Source: Emcibacter sp. (GTDB taxonomy: Bacteria > Pseudomonadota > Alphaproteobacteria > Sphingomonadales > Emcibacteraceae). Taken from it: 64,000 nucleotides of DNA. Position numbers and translations under genes: made by a program. Where the stretch lies: positions 1-64,000 of the forward strand of contig JAKIUQ010000001.1 in assembly GCA_021647465.1 (NCBI GenBank). The letters run 5' to 3'. This document shows positions 34,910 through 43,578 of this stretch, piece after piece. The notes below the pieces were generated by a model. It had not been told where the DNA came from. It made no database searches and worked only from the letters and a program-made list of their open reading frames with translations. How positions within the stretch are numbered: position 1 is the stretch's first letter; every line of letters begins with the position of its first letter.

Positions 34910-36199
34910 ATGACTGATATTGCCTTTACACCTGATAGTCGAGTTGTTGTTGTGGGATTGGGGTATGTGGGGCTGCCACTTGCCGTTGCTATGGCCAAGA
35001 AATTTGATGTGATCGGTTTTGACATAAGCGAAGAACGCATTAAAGAATTAAACAGTGGCTTTGACAGAACGGAAGAGATAGATCGCGCGCGGTTGGAAGC
35101 CAGCTCTATTACGCTGACCACTAATCCTGACGTGATAAAAGACGCGAGCGTTTATATTGTCACCGTGCCGACCCCTGTTAATGACGATAACAGCCCGGAT
35201 CTTGGTCCTGTTGAATCCTCCTGCGAACTGCTTGGGCCGTTACTGACAAAAGGGTCTATCGTTGTTTTTGAAAGTACGGTTTATCCGGGCGTGACAGAAG
35301 AACTTTGCGGGCCAATTCTGGAAGAAAAATCAAGCCTTGTTTGCGGCAAGGATTTTTTCCTCGGATATTCACCGGAAAGAATTAATCCCGGAGATAAAGA
35401 ACATACTGTTGATAAAATTATCAAGGTCATTGCCGGACAAAATGATGAGGTGACCGATGTATTGGCCGCATTATATGGCGCCGTTACCACAGGGGGCACT
35501 TTTGCCGCCGCAAGTATCCGCGCAGCAGAAGCGGCAAAGGTTATTGAAAATGCCCAGAGGGATATAAATATCGCCTTTATCAATGAAATTACCATGATTT
35601 TTCAAAAACTGGGCATATCTGTTTATGATGTGCTTGAGGCTGCGGGAACCAAATGGAATTTCCTGAATTTCACGCCGGGCCTTGTGGGCGGCCATTGCAT
35701 TGGTGTTGATCCGTTTTATCTGGCAGAACGGGCGCGTCAAATTAATCATGATCCCCGGATTATTCTGGCGGGCCGCGCCATAAATGACAGTATGGCGGAC
35801 TTTATTGCAGAGCGGGTTTGCGCGCAATTATCCGGGCAGGGAAAGATTCTGGTCCTTGGCTTGACCTTTAAAGAAAACTGTCCTGATCTGCGCAATACCA
35901 AGGTGACTGACCTTATTCAGGGGCTGCGCCGCAGAGGGTTTACGGTTGATGTACATGATGCCGCAGCAGACCCCGTAGAAGCCAAGAAATTTTATAATAT
36001 TGATTTGGTCTCCTCATTGGATGACCTTGAAGATCATTCTTACGCTGCGGTAATGGGCGTGGTGGCCCATGATGCCTATAAGTCACTTACCGGCGCAGAT
36101 ATGGAACGCTTGCTCGAGGTTGGCGGTCTGATTGCCGATGTCAAGGCGATGTGGCGTGGTCAGGATAAACCAGAGCATTTGCGTAAGTGGCAGCTGTAA
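34910..36199 (+). CDS. Nucleotide-sugar dehydrogenase (UDP-N-acetylglucosamine 6-dehydrogenase type)
   Basis: A 429-aa NAD-dependent enzyme that oxidises the C6 hydroxyl of a UDP-hexose or UDP-HexNAc to the uronate, giving acidic sugar precursors. The Rossmann motif is VVVGLGYVGLPLAVAMA near residue 13, the catalytic Cys is in GGHCIGVDPFYLA, and the C-terminal UDP-binding domain contains LGLTFKENCPDLRNTK. The sequence is of the TviB/WbpA type rather than the Ugd type, so UDP-GlcNAc or UDP-GalNAc is likelier than UDP-Glc. AGGA lies 6 nt before the ATG. It supplies the neighbouring exopolysaccharide genes. Confidence 0.92.
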   Translation: MTDIAFTPDSRVVVVGLGYVGLPLAVAMAKKFDVIGFDISEERIKELNSGFDRTEEIDRARLEASSITLTTNPDVIKDASVYIVTVPTPVNDDNSPDLGPVESSCELLGPLLTKGSIVVFESTVYPGVTEELCGPILEEKSSLVCGKDFFLGYSPERINPGDKEHTVDKIIKVIAGQNDEVTDVLAALYGAVTTGGTFAAASIRAAEAAKVIENAQRDINIAFINEITMIFQKLGISVYDVLEAAGTKWNFLNFTPGLVGGHCIGVDPFYLAERARQINHDPRIILAGRAINDSMADFIAERVCAQLSGQGKILVLGLTFKENCPDLRNTKVTDLIQGLRRRGFTVDVHDAAADPVEAKKFYNIDLVSSLDDLEDHSYAAVMGVVAHDAYKSLTGADMERLLEVGGLIADVKAMWRGQDKPEHLRKWQL

Positions 36200-36211
36200 G
36201 CAGATATAGTT

Positions 36212-37531
36212 TTACAGCCGGGAAATTTTCGGATATTCGCGGGCAAGGGTGATGGCCCTTGCCGCCATGAATATGCTATAGCTCAGCCATAACCCGTGAT
36301 TTTGCCATATGGGCAAGAATATTATCAATGAAGCAATATAAATAACGGTGGAGATCACCATGCTGTTTCGCATGTATTTTGCGGCTGTGGCGCCGATGAA
36401 TATGCCGTCGAAATGAAAACACCAGATCGAGATGACCGGCAGAATGATAACCCATATTAAATATTCTGCTGCGGTATTTCTGATGTCTTGAATGTTGGTC
36501 AGTATATTGATGAATATGTCACCAAAAAGCAGATAGATTAAGCTGAAGAATACGGATGTTGCCAAGGCCCATTTTCCTGACGTCATGACGGCCTTGTGCA
36601 GGCCCTTGCGAGATTTACGGCCGACTTCCTTGCCAACGAGAACTTCTGCGGCCTGTGCAAAGCCGTCCAGCCCAAATGATGTGACCATTTGCAAATTCAT
36701 GAGAATGGCATTGGCCGCCAGTATCTTGGTGCCCATACCCGCGCCAAGGATGGTGAAGGCGGACAGGCTAACGGTCAGGCAGACTGTCCTGATGAAGATA
36801 TCACGGTTCAGGATAAATAATTTAACGAAGGCTTGCCGGTTAAACAGCCCGCGCCGCGCCTCTGCCCCCCAGACGTTATAGCCAAAAAGTTTTTTGTTAT
36901 GTTTGGCGACAAGCCAGAATGCCAACAACCCCGCCATGACTTCTGACAGGACAGTGCCTAGTGCCACACCATCAATATCCATGCCAAGGCCATAGACAAA
37001 AAAGATATTCAGCAGAATATTACTGACATTCATGAATAATTGAATCCAGAGCGCCAGCTTGGCTTTATGAAGGCCCAGCAACCAGCCCACGGCCACAAAA
37101 TTCATGAGGGCGAATGGGGCCCCCCAAATCCGGATCAGAAAATATTCCCGGGCGAGGGCCTCAACAGCGGGTTCTGCGCCGGTTAAAGAAAAAATCATTT
37201 GAGCAACGGGTATTTGCATGGTGATGAAGCCAAGGCCAATCAGTACGGCGATCAGGCTGGCCCGCAAATATATTCTGGGAATTAAGGTTACTTCATTGGC
37301 GCCGCTTGCTTGCGCCGTAAGGCCGATCGTGGCCATGCGCAGAAAATTAACGCTGTGATATAGAATGCTGATGATCATTGCCCCAAGTGCAATGGCACCA
37401 AGATACATAGGGTCTGGCATATGGCCCATCATAAAACTATCTACCAGACCCAGCAAAGGTATGGAGATATTTGTAATAATGGCCGGTAGGGCTATTTGCC
37501 ACATCCGTCTGGAATATGTTTCCTGTGTCAT
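36212..37531 (-). CDS. MATE-family efflux transporter
   Basis: A 439-aa inner-membrane antiporter of the MATE/DinF group with about twelve helices and the internal two-fold symmetry of the family (ALPAIITNISIPLLGLVDSFMMGHM at the N-terminus). Substrates are typically cationic drugs or polysaccharide/lipid precursors. The ATG at 37531 (MTQETYSRRMWQ) is preferred; a GTG at 37612 would add a 27-residue hydrophobic extension not expected in the family. It is convergent with the sugar dehydrogenase (12-nt gap). Confidence 0.9.
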   Translation of the reverse strand: MTQETYSRRMWQIALPAIITNISIPLLGLVDSFMMGHMPDPMYLGAIALGAMIISILYHSVNFLRMATIGLTAQASGANEVTLIPRIYLRASLIAVLIGLGFITMQIPVAQMIFSLTGAEPAVEALAREYFLIRIWGAPFALMNFVAVGWLLGLHKAKLALWIQLFMNVSNILLNIFFVYGLGMDIDGVALGTVLSEVMAGLLAFWLVAKHNKKLFGYNVWGAEARRGLFNRQAFVKLFILNRDIFIRTVCLTVSLSAFTILGAGMGTKILAANAILMNLQMVTSFGLDGFAQAAEVLVGKEVGRKSRKGLHKAVMTSGKWALATSVFFSLIYLLFGDIFINILTNIQDIRNTAAEYLIWVIILPVISIWCFHFDGIFIGATAAKYMRNSMVISTVIYIASLIIFLPIWQNHGLWLSYSIFMAARAITLAREYPKISRL

Positions 37532-37704
37532 GGCGTTCACTTGTAACGGGACATAATTCAAAAAAGATAAAAAACTTAAAATGCTTGTGACAAAGAAATA
37601 ACTTTGTTTCACTGATAAGGCTATTGGTTTTTCATAAAGATGAATATATTATCTTGCAATACAGGATAAAAAAACATAATGATAACCTTAGTATTCGGCC
37701 TATA

Positions 37705-37723
37705 ATACATTATTTAAATGTAT
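37705..37723. promoter_or_regulatory. Inverted repeat upstream of korA
   Basis: ATACATT-attta-AATGTAT, a 7-bp inverted repeat, lies about 100 bp upstream of korA and 43 bp before its extended -10 box. It is a possible regulator-binding site. Confidence 0.35.
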
Positions 37724-37765
37724 AAATGAAATTAAAACACTAAAAATCGTGTAATTGGAAGTCCC

Positions 37766-37774
37766 TGGTATAAT
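37766..37774 (+). promoter_or_regulatory. Extended -10 promoter of korAB
   Basis: TGGTATAAT is a perfect extended -10 element (TGnTATAAT), 47 nt before the korA start codon. No good -35 box is visible, as is allowed for this promoter class. Confidence 0.5.
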
Positions 37775-37820
37775 ATGGGTGTGGTTTATATTTCGATTAT
37801 ATGAATAGTTAGGAAATAGA

Positions 37821-39692
37821 ATGAGTGTGCAATCAACTCAGCATGTGAATGATGACGTTACAAAACTTGAATCGGTTGTAATCCGCTTCGCAGGCGATTC
37901 TGGTGATGGAATGCAATTAACAGGGTCGCAATTTTCCGTCGCAACGGCATTAGAGGGCAGTGATCTGTCAACCTTTCCAGACTTTCCCGCAGAAATAAGA
38001 GCGCCTGTTGGGACAACATTTGGCGTATCTGCCTTTCAGATTAACTTTGGTTCCGTAGAAGTGTCAACGGCCGGGGATGAGCCGGATGTTTTGATTGTTA
38101 TGAATCCTGCGGCGCTGAAAGTGAATTTGAATAACCTTAGAAAAGGCGGGATGATTATTCTGGATGAGGGGGCCTTTAACGCGAAGAATCTGAAAAAAGC
38201 CGGATATGAGGTCAGCCCGCTGGAGGATGAAAGTCTTGCGCAGTATAATCTGATACGCATTGATATCACGAGAATGACCGTTGAAACCGTCAAGAAATTT
38301 GGCCTTGGTAATAAAGATTCGCTGCGCTGTAAAAATATGTGGACGCTTGGCCTTGTGTTATGGATGTTCGGGCGTAAGCGCCAGCCGATCATTGATTCCC
38401 TGGCACAGAAATTTGCCAAGAAACCTGACGTGGCGAATGCGAATATAGCGGCCCTTAATGCGGGCCATGCCTTTGGTGAAACGGCTGAAATGTCAAGCAA
38501 CCTGCACCGGTATCAAATTAATAAATATGAGGAAGAAGCCGGTATATACCGCACAGTGAACGGTAATCAATCTTTATGCTGGGGTATACTCGCCGGTTCG
38601 CAGTTGGCCGATCTTGAGATTTTATTGGGCTCGTACCCCATAACGCCCGCATCACCTTTGTTGCATATGCTCTCTGATATGAAAGAATTTGGGGTGATTA
38701 CCTTTCAGGCGGAAGATGAAATTGCGGCTATTTGTTCGGCCATTGGGGCCTCGTTTGCCGGCAAGCTGGGCATGACGACAAGCTCTGGCCCCGGTATAGC
38801 CCTTAAGACCGAGGCGATCGGCCTTGCGATCAGTACGGAACTGCCGTTGATCATTGTTGATATTCAACGGGCGGGGCCTTCTACTGGGCTGCCCACAAAG
38901 ACAGAACAATCGGATTTATATCAGGCCGTATGGGGCCGAAATGGTGACGCGCCAATTGTCGTGATTTCTGTTTCCACCTCTACGGATGGTTTTGAGGTTG
39001 GTATCGAAGCCGTAAGGCTTGCGACAAAATATATGACGCCGGTTATGATCCTGTCCGATGGTTATATCGCCAATGCCTCAGAGCCATGGAAAATACCTGA
39101 TATCAATGATTATGACGCTTTTCCTGTGAAATTTCATCAGGATCCAGAAGGCTTTCATCCCTCAAAACGCGATCCTGAGACTTTGGCGCGGGTGTGGGCC
39201 AAGCCTGGAACCCCTGAATTGATGCACCGTATCGGCGGTATTGAAAAAGATTACGATAGCGGCCATATTTCCTATGATGCCGATAATCATCAGAAAATGA
39301 CTGACGTTCGCAGAGCCAAAATTGATAATATAGCGCAGGATATACCGCTTCAGGAAGTTTCCCAAGGCACAGAGGGCGGCAAGTTGGCCATTGTGGGCTG
39401 GGGGTCAACATATGGCTCCATACATCAGGCGGTTAAAAAAGCGCGCAAAGACGGTCTGGATGTGTCCCATATTCATATACGGCATATTTGGCCGCTGCCG
39501 CGAAATTTAGAAGCTTTGCTGAATTCTTATGACAGGGTGATCGTGGCGGAAATGAATGTGGGTCAGTTGAATACGCTGCTGCGCAGTCAATATTTGCTAG
39601 ATTCTGTTCTCTTGTCGAAAGTATCCGGCCAACCGTTTAAAATCGCGGAAATTCATGAGGCTATCGTGGAAAATACAGGAGACCTTAAATGA
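37821..39692 (+). CDS. korA: 2-oxoacid:ferredoxin oxidoreductase, fused gamma/alpha subunit (KorA)
   Basis: A 623-aa subunit. Residues about 15-190 are the gamma domain (VIRFAGDSGDGMQLTGSQF), and about 225-620 are the alpha pyrimidine-binding and transketolase C-terminal domains (GSYPITPASPLLHMLS). With KorB it converts 2-oxoglutarate (most likely), or another 2-oxoacid, and CoA to the acyl-CoA, CO2 and reduced ferredoxin. The gamma/alpha fusion is the usual two-subunit KorAB form of aerobic bacteria. AGGAAA precedes the ATG. It overlaps korB by 4 nt (ATGA). Confidence 0.93.
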   Translation: MSVQSTQHVNDDVTKLESVVIRFAGDSGDGMQLTGSQFSVATALEGSDLSTFPDFPAEIRAPVGTTFGVSAFQINFGSVEVSTAGDEPDVLIVMNPAALKVNLNNLRKGGMIILDEGAFNAKNLKKAGYEVSPLEDESLAQYNLIRIDITRMTVETVKKFGLGNKDSLRCKNMWTLGLVLWMFGRKRQPIIDSLAQKFAKKPDVANANIAALNAGHAFGETAEMSSNLHRYQINKYEEEAGIYRTVNGNQSLCWGILAGSQLADLEILLGSYPITPASPLLHMLSDMKEFGVITFQAEDEIAAICSAIGASFAGKLGMTTSSGPGIALKTEAIGLAISTELPLIIVDIQRAGPSTGLPTKTEQSDLYQAVWGRNGDAPIVVISVSTSTDGFEVGIEAVRLATKYMTPVMILSDGYIANASEPWKIPDINDYDAFPVKFHQDPEGFHPSKRDPETLARVWAKPGTPELMHRIGGIEKDYDSGHISYDADNHQKMTDVRRAKIDNIAQDIPLQEVSQGTEGGKLAIVGWGSTYGSIHQAVKKARKDGLDVSHIHIRHIWPLPRNLEALLNSYDRVIVAEMNVGQLNTLLRSQYLLDSVLLSKVSGQPFKIAEIHEAIVENTGDLK

Positions 39693-40711
39693 ACAAGCAG
39701 GTTGATATAAAAAAACTGTCCCCCAAAGATTTTGAAACCGATCAGGAAGTAAGATGGTGCCCCGGCTGCGGCGATTATGCCATACTTAAAGGCGTGCAGA
39801 TGACATTGGCCAATACGGGGGCATCGCCGGAAAATACGGTTTTTGTTTCTGGTATCGGCTGCTCTTCGCGTTTTCCATATTATATATCGACTTATGGATT
39901 TCACACTATTCATGGGCGCGCGCCGGGTTTTGCTACAGGCATAAAGCTTGCGAATCCAGATCTGGACGTGTGGCTTGTAACGGGGGACGGCGATGGTTTG
40001 AGCATTGGCGGCAATCATATGCTGCATGTTTTGCGGCGCAATGTCGACATACAGATTATGTTGTTTAATAATGAGATATATGGCCTTACCAAGGGGCAAT
40101 ATTCCCCGACATCCCAGCCAGGACTGATTACGCCGTCAACGCCCATGGGGTCGGTTGATGCGCCGTTGTCGCCTTGTGTTTTTGCCCTTGGGGCAGGCGC
40201 GCGGTTCGTGGCGCGCGGTATTGATACCTCACTGAAAGAGCTTCCGGTGACGCTCGCGCGGGCCAAGGATCATAAGGGCGCGTCCTTCGTCGAGATTTTT
40301 CAAAATTGCATAGTTTATAATGACGATGTTTTTGGTGAATTCACGCAGAAGAAGACCGCAAAAGATACGCAAATCCATGTTAAGCATGGCGAAAAGATGA
40401 TTTTTGGCAAGGATGTCATCAAGGGGCTTTGGTTTAATGCGGAGAAATTTGGCCTTGAGGTTGTTGTCATCGGTGAAAATGGGATTACAGAGGATGATAT
40501 TCTTGTTCATGATGAAACCAACAGGCATATAGCCTTTATGTTATGCGAACTTGAAGCTCCGGATTATCCGGTTGTCTGCGGCGTTATTTATTGTAATCCG
40601 GCAGAAAGCTATGACAAGGCTGTGCAGGATCAGGTCGCGCAGGCCAAGCGTGACAAGAAGGCTGACTTTAATGCCTTGCTGCGGCGCGGGCGAACCTGGA
40701 CAGTGGAATAA
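39689..40711 (+). CDS. korB: 2-oxoacid:ferredoxin oxidoreductase, beta subunit (KorB)
   Basis: A 340-aa thiamine-pyrophosphate-binding subunit. Seen: CPGCGDYAILKG near residue 25 (the CxxC of the single 4Fe-4S cluster), the TPP/Mg motif GDGDGLSIGGNH, then LFNNEIYGLTKGQYSPTSQPG. Its start overlaps the korA stop by 4 nt. No separate ferredoxin-type delta subunit or ferredoxin gene is nearby, so the electron acceptor must be encoded elsewhere. Confidence 0.94.
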   Translation: MNKQVDIKKLSPKDFETDQEVRWCPGCGDYAILKGVQMTLANTGASPENTVFVSGIGCSSRFPYYISTYGFHTIHGRAPGFATGIKLANPDLDVWLVTGDGDGLSIGGNHMLHVLRRNVDIQIMLFNNEIYGLTKGQYSPTSQPGLITPSTPMGSVDAPLSPCVFALGAGARFVARGIDTSLKELPVTLARAKDHKGASFVEIFQNCIVYNDDVFGEFTQKKTAKDTQIHVKHGEKMIFGKDVIKGLWFNAEKFGLEVVVIGENGITEDDILVHDETNRHIAFMLCELEAPDYPVVCGVIYCNPAESYDKAVQDQVAQAKRDKKADFNALLRRGRTWTVE

Positions 40712-40822
40712 TCCTAAACCGCATTATAGTATTTTATTATATTTTAATGATTAGGCAGCTTTATTATTTTATAATAGGAAAATAGTAATATTGGGCTTTG
40801 ACGCAAAGACATAGGGAATTTG

Positions 40823-41428
40823 ATGATTTCTGCTGTATCATCCATTGTTGCACAATCTTTTCAATCCGCCGCGAGCAGGTCGGCGGGGCCGTTATCTGAT
40901 GCGCCAGAAGAAAAAAAACCGGCTGCGCCAGAGTCCAGTTCTTTAAATGAAGAAGAAAAAAAACAGGTTGCGCAATTAAAAAAAATTGACCGGGAAGTTC
41001 GCGCCCACGAACAGGCCCATAAAAATGCTGGCGGCCAATATGCCGGATCGGCATCCTTTGGTTATCAAGTAGGCCCAGACGGAAAAAGATATGCCGTAAG
41101 CGGGGAGGTTCCCATTGATATTGCGCCCATAGAGGGTGATCCTGCGGCAACGGTTGCTAAAATGACGGCTATAGCGGCGGCGGCCTTGGCGCCCGCAAAG
41201 CCTTCTGGTCAGGATCGGCGTGTTGCGGCGCAGGCCATTTCGCTTCGTGGGGAGGCCCAATCAGAATTAACTCAAGAATCCCGCAAGACATTATCTGCCA
41301 TTGACAGCGGGGGTGAGGAGCCGGCGCAGGCCATTTCCATTAATGCATCATCTATAGCGGCCTATGGAACAGGGGCGGTTAATAATGATGAAAAACCAAC
41401 GGGAAATATTCTTGATTTCCTTAGTTAG
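40823..41428 (+). CDS. SprA-related putative metalloprotease (HExxH)
   Basis: A 201-aa protein of the SprA-related/CJM1_0395-like family. A low-complexity Lys/Glu/Ala region (about residues 20-50) precedes the conserved core DREVRAHEQAHKNAGGQYAGSASFGYQVGPDGKRYAVSGEV (in pieces, 57-96). This contains HEQAH at 62-66, a zinc-metalloprotease-like HExxH. No signal peptide is apparent. Function is not known. The ATG at 40823 follows AGGGAA; a TTG lies immediately before it. The gene appears to stand alone, between korB and a histidine kinase. Confidence 0.75.
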   Translation: MISAVSSIVAQSFQSAASRSAGPLSDAPEEKKPAAPESSSLNEEEKKQVAQLKKIDREVRAHEQAHKNAGGQYAGSASFGYQVGPDGKRYAVSGEVPIDIAPIEGDPAATVAKMTAIAAAALAPAKPSGQDRRVAAQAISLRGEAQSELTQESRKTLSAIDSGGEEPAQAISINASSIAAYGTGAVNNDEKPTGNILDFLS

Positions 41429-41705
41429 AGCATAGATATTTTCAATTCCCGCGCCATTCTTTCAGCCTGTTAATATTTCATTATTAGTTTTCCTATATTT
41501 TTTATCTATAAAACCTCTCTAAATAGCAGGAGAGACTAATAAATTGAAAATATACATAATTTTTTGTGCCGTAATTCTGTTTGTATTCACAAAAAAATAA
41601 CGACATCGCAGGTGGGGCTTCCTAAGAAGTGGTGAGTTGGCAGTATGGGGTAGTTAAATTTTTTCTCTATTTGAGATATAGGGCACCAGCTACTAGTTAG
41701 AAAAG

Positions 41706-43568
41706 ATGATCGAAAATATATTTAAAAAAAATCTATACAGGTTTTTATATAACATAAAGCTCAAGACCGCATTATACAGCATGATGTTGCTTATGGGTAT
41801 TATTTTTCTTGGGGTTCAGCTCTATACAATCTCCAATTATTCCGCTTTTATGAATGATAGCAATTCGAATTTGAAGACCAGTGTTATCAAGGCTTTGGTT
41901 AGGGAACGGCTCCTTTTCCATCATTATGTTGACAGCCGCTCCGTGGTGGAGAAAATCGCTCAAGACTCTTTATTCCGGAATTCCTTTGTGACGGAGGACC
42001 ACTCGGATATCCAAAACCAGTTAAAGCTAGCCTCTCTTAAAGCTCAGAGCATGATGCCTGATTTAAATATTCTGGAACTTCATGCTATAGGCACAGATTT
42101 TCATTTGCTGGGAAGTTGGCTATCAGATGCACAGGGGGCGAATTCTTTGCCCGAGGTATATAAACAGCGCGAAAAAATGTTGAATATAGACCGTTTGAGT
42201 GCCCATAGTCACTTCTATCATTCCGCGGATGGCAATCCATTGCATATGTTAATTTTTCCTATTGGTGGCGTAGAGAAATATGGCTATTTAGTATTTATCA
42301 CTTCTCCTCTGGCTAGTTTAGTCGGTATAGGGGATGTCATTAATGCGAAAATTGAAGTTAACAACATAATCGGCAAGAAGATTTTGGAAAATGATTATGA
42401 ATTGACGGCAGACCAATCTAACATTACACAGAAAATAATCCCCATATCCATTAATGATGGAAAAACTTATTTAAATATTGTTGCCCGTTACGATAATTTG
42501 GCCGCAGTAGATCAAATGAGCAAGCTCAACGCCTTTAGCATTCTATCTTCCATTATAGGTCTTCTGATTTCTTTGTATATTGCATCTACGGTATTAAATA
42601 TCAGTATGTTTAACCGGATAAGAGAGATTTCTGTCACAATGACTAAAATTGTGAAGGGTAAAACCAATGTCATAATACCAAAGGCGCGAAATGATGAATT
42701 GTCTGTTATAAGAGAACAGCTTGAAAAAATTGTGGCCTATGAAAAGGACAGAAACCAGCTCAATAATGAACTGATCGTCGCCCGTAAAGAGGCGGAAGTC
42801 TCCAATATGGCGAAATCAGAATTTTTGACGAATATGAGCCACGAATTGAGAACGCCGCTGAATGCCATTATTGGTTTCTCAGAATTTATGACATGCGATT
42901 TTCTGGCAAAAAACCTTGATGATAAATACAGGGAATATGCCCATGATATTCGTAATAGTGGGGTTCATCTTTTAAACATCATTAATGATATTCTGGACCT
43001 GTCCAAAATCGAAGCCGGAAATATGATATTATCCCCAAATAAGGTGGCCGTTCTGGATCTGGTTGAGACATCCATAAAGCTTATTGAAGTTGCCGCGCAT
43101 GAAAAATCGATATCTGTTGATAATGTTATTTCTGAAGAATTGCCGGATTTATACGTGGATGAAAGAATGGTGCGTCAGATTTTGATAAATGTCTTGTCAA
43201 ATGCGGTTAAATTTACGCCGGAAGGGGGAAATATTGTTATTAATGCCGGCGTTGAGCAAGACGGTAATTTTTGCATAGCGGTCTCTGATAACGGCATAGG
43301 TATCGAAGAAGATCAGATTGAAAAGGTTATATCCCCGTTCAGCCAAGTGGATGACAGTTTTACCCGGGAACAAGAAGGAACCGGCCTTGGCCTTGCGCTT
43401 GTGAGGTCTTTCATAGAACTGCATGGGGGAACGCTGTCATTGCAGAGCGCCTGGGGGATCGGGACAACAGTATATCTTCAATTCCCCGAATCCTGTCAGT
43501 TAGGTAAAGCGGCCCCATCTGAAGACAATATAGCGCCGGATTTGATAAAAATGCACCAAATAAACTGA
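41706..43568 (+). CDS. Membrane sensor histidine kinase
   Basis: A 620-aa protein. A transmembrane helix near residues 22-43, a periplasmic sensor domain (about 44-275), a second helix (about 277-298) and a HAMP-like linker lead to HisKA with MSHELRTPLNAIIGF (about 378-392). The HATPase_c domain follows (LINVLSNAVKFTPEGG, DNGIGI, GTGLGLALV). The sensor region has a CHASE/Cache-like look but no assigned ligand. No response-regulator gene adjoins. It is convergent with the hybrid kinase (10-nt gap). The 277 bp upstream carries no gene that I can see. Confidence 0.9.
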   Translation: MIENIFKKNLYRFLYNIKLKTALYSMMLLMGIIFLGVQLYTISNYSAFMNDSNSNLKTSVIKALVRERLLFHHYVDSRSVVEKIAQDSLFRNSFVTEDHSDIQNQLKLASLKAQSMMPDLNILELHAIGTDFHLLGSWLSDAQGANSLPEVYKQREKMLNIDRLSAHSHFYHSADGNPLHMLIFPIGGVEKYGYLVFITSPLASLVGIGDVINAKIEVNNIIGKKILENDYELTADQSNITQKIIPISINDGKTYLNIVARYDNLAAVDQMSKLNAFSILSSIIGLLISLYIASTVLNISMFNRIREISVTMTKIVKGKTNVIIPKARNDELSVIREQLEKIVAYEKDRNQLNNELIVARKEAEVSNMAKSEFLTNMSHELRTPLNAIIGFSEFMTCDFLAKNLDDKYREYAHDIRNSGVHLLNIINDILDLSKIEAGNMILSPNKVAVLDLVETSIKLIEVAAHEKSISVDNVISEELPDLYVDERMVRQILINVLSNAVKFTPEGGNIVINAGVEQDGNFCIAVSDNGIGIEEDQIEKVISPFSQVDDSFTREQEGTGLGLALVRSFIELHGGTLSLQSAWGIGTTVYLQFPESCQLGKAAPSEDNIAPDLIKMHQIN

Positions 43569-43578
43569 TCTAGGCTGC

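Noticed and set aside
41429..41705. Possible small gene or RNA in the 277-bp gap before the first histidine kinase
   Set aside because: No open frame with a ribosome-binding site and no terminator-like hairpin were found.
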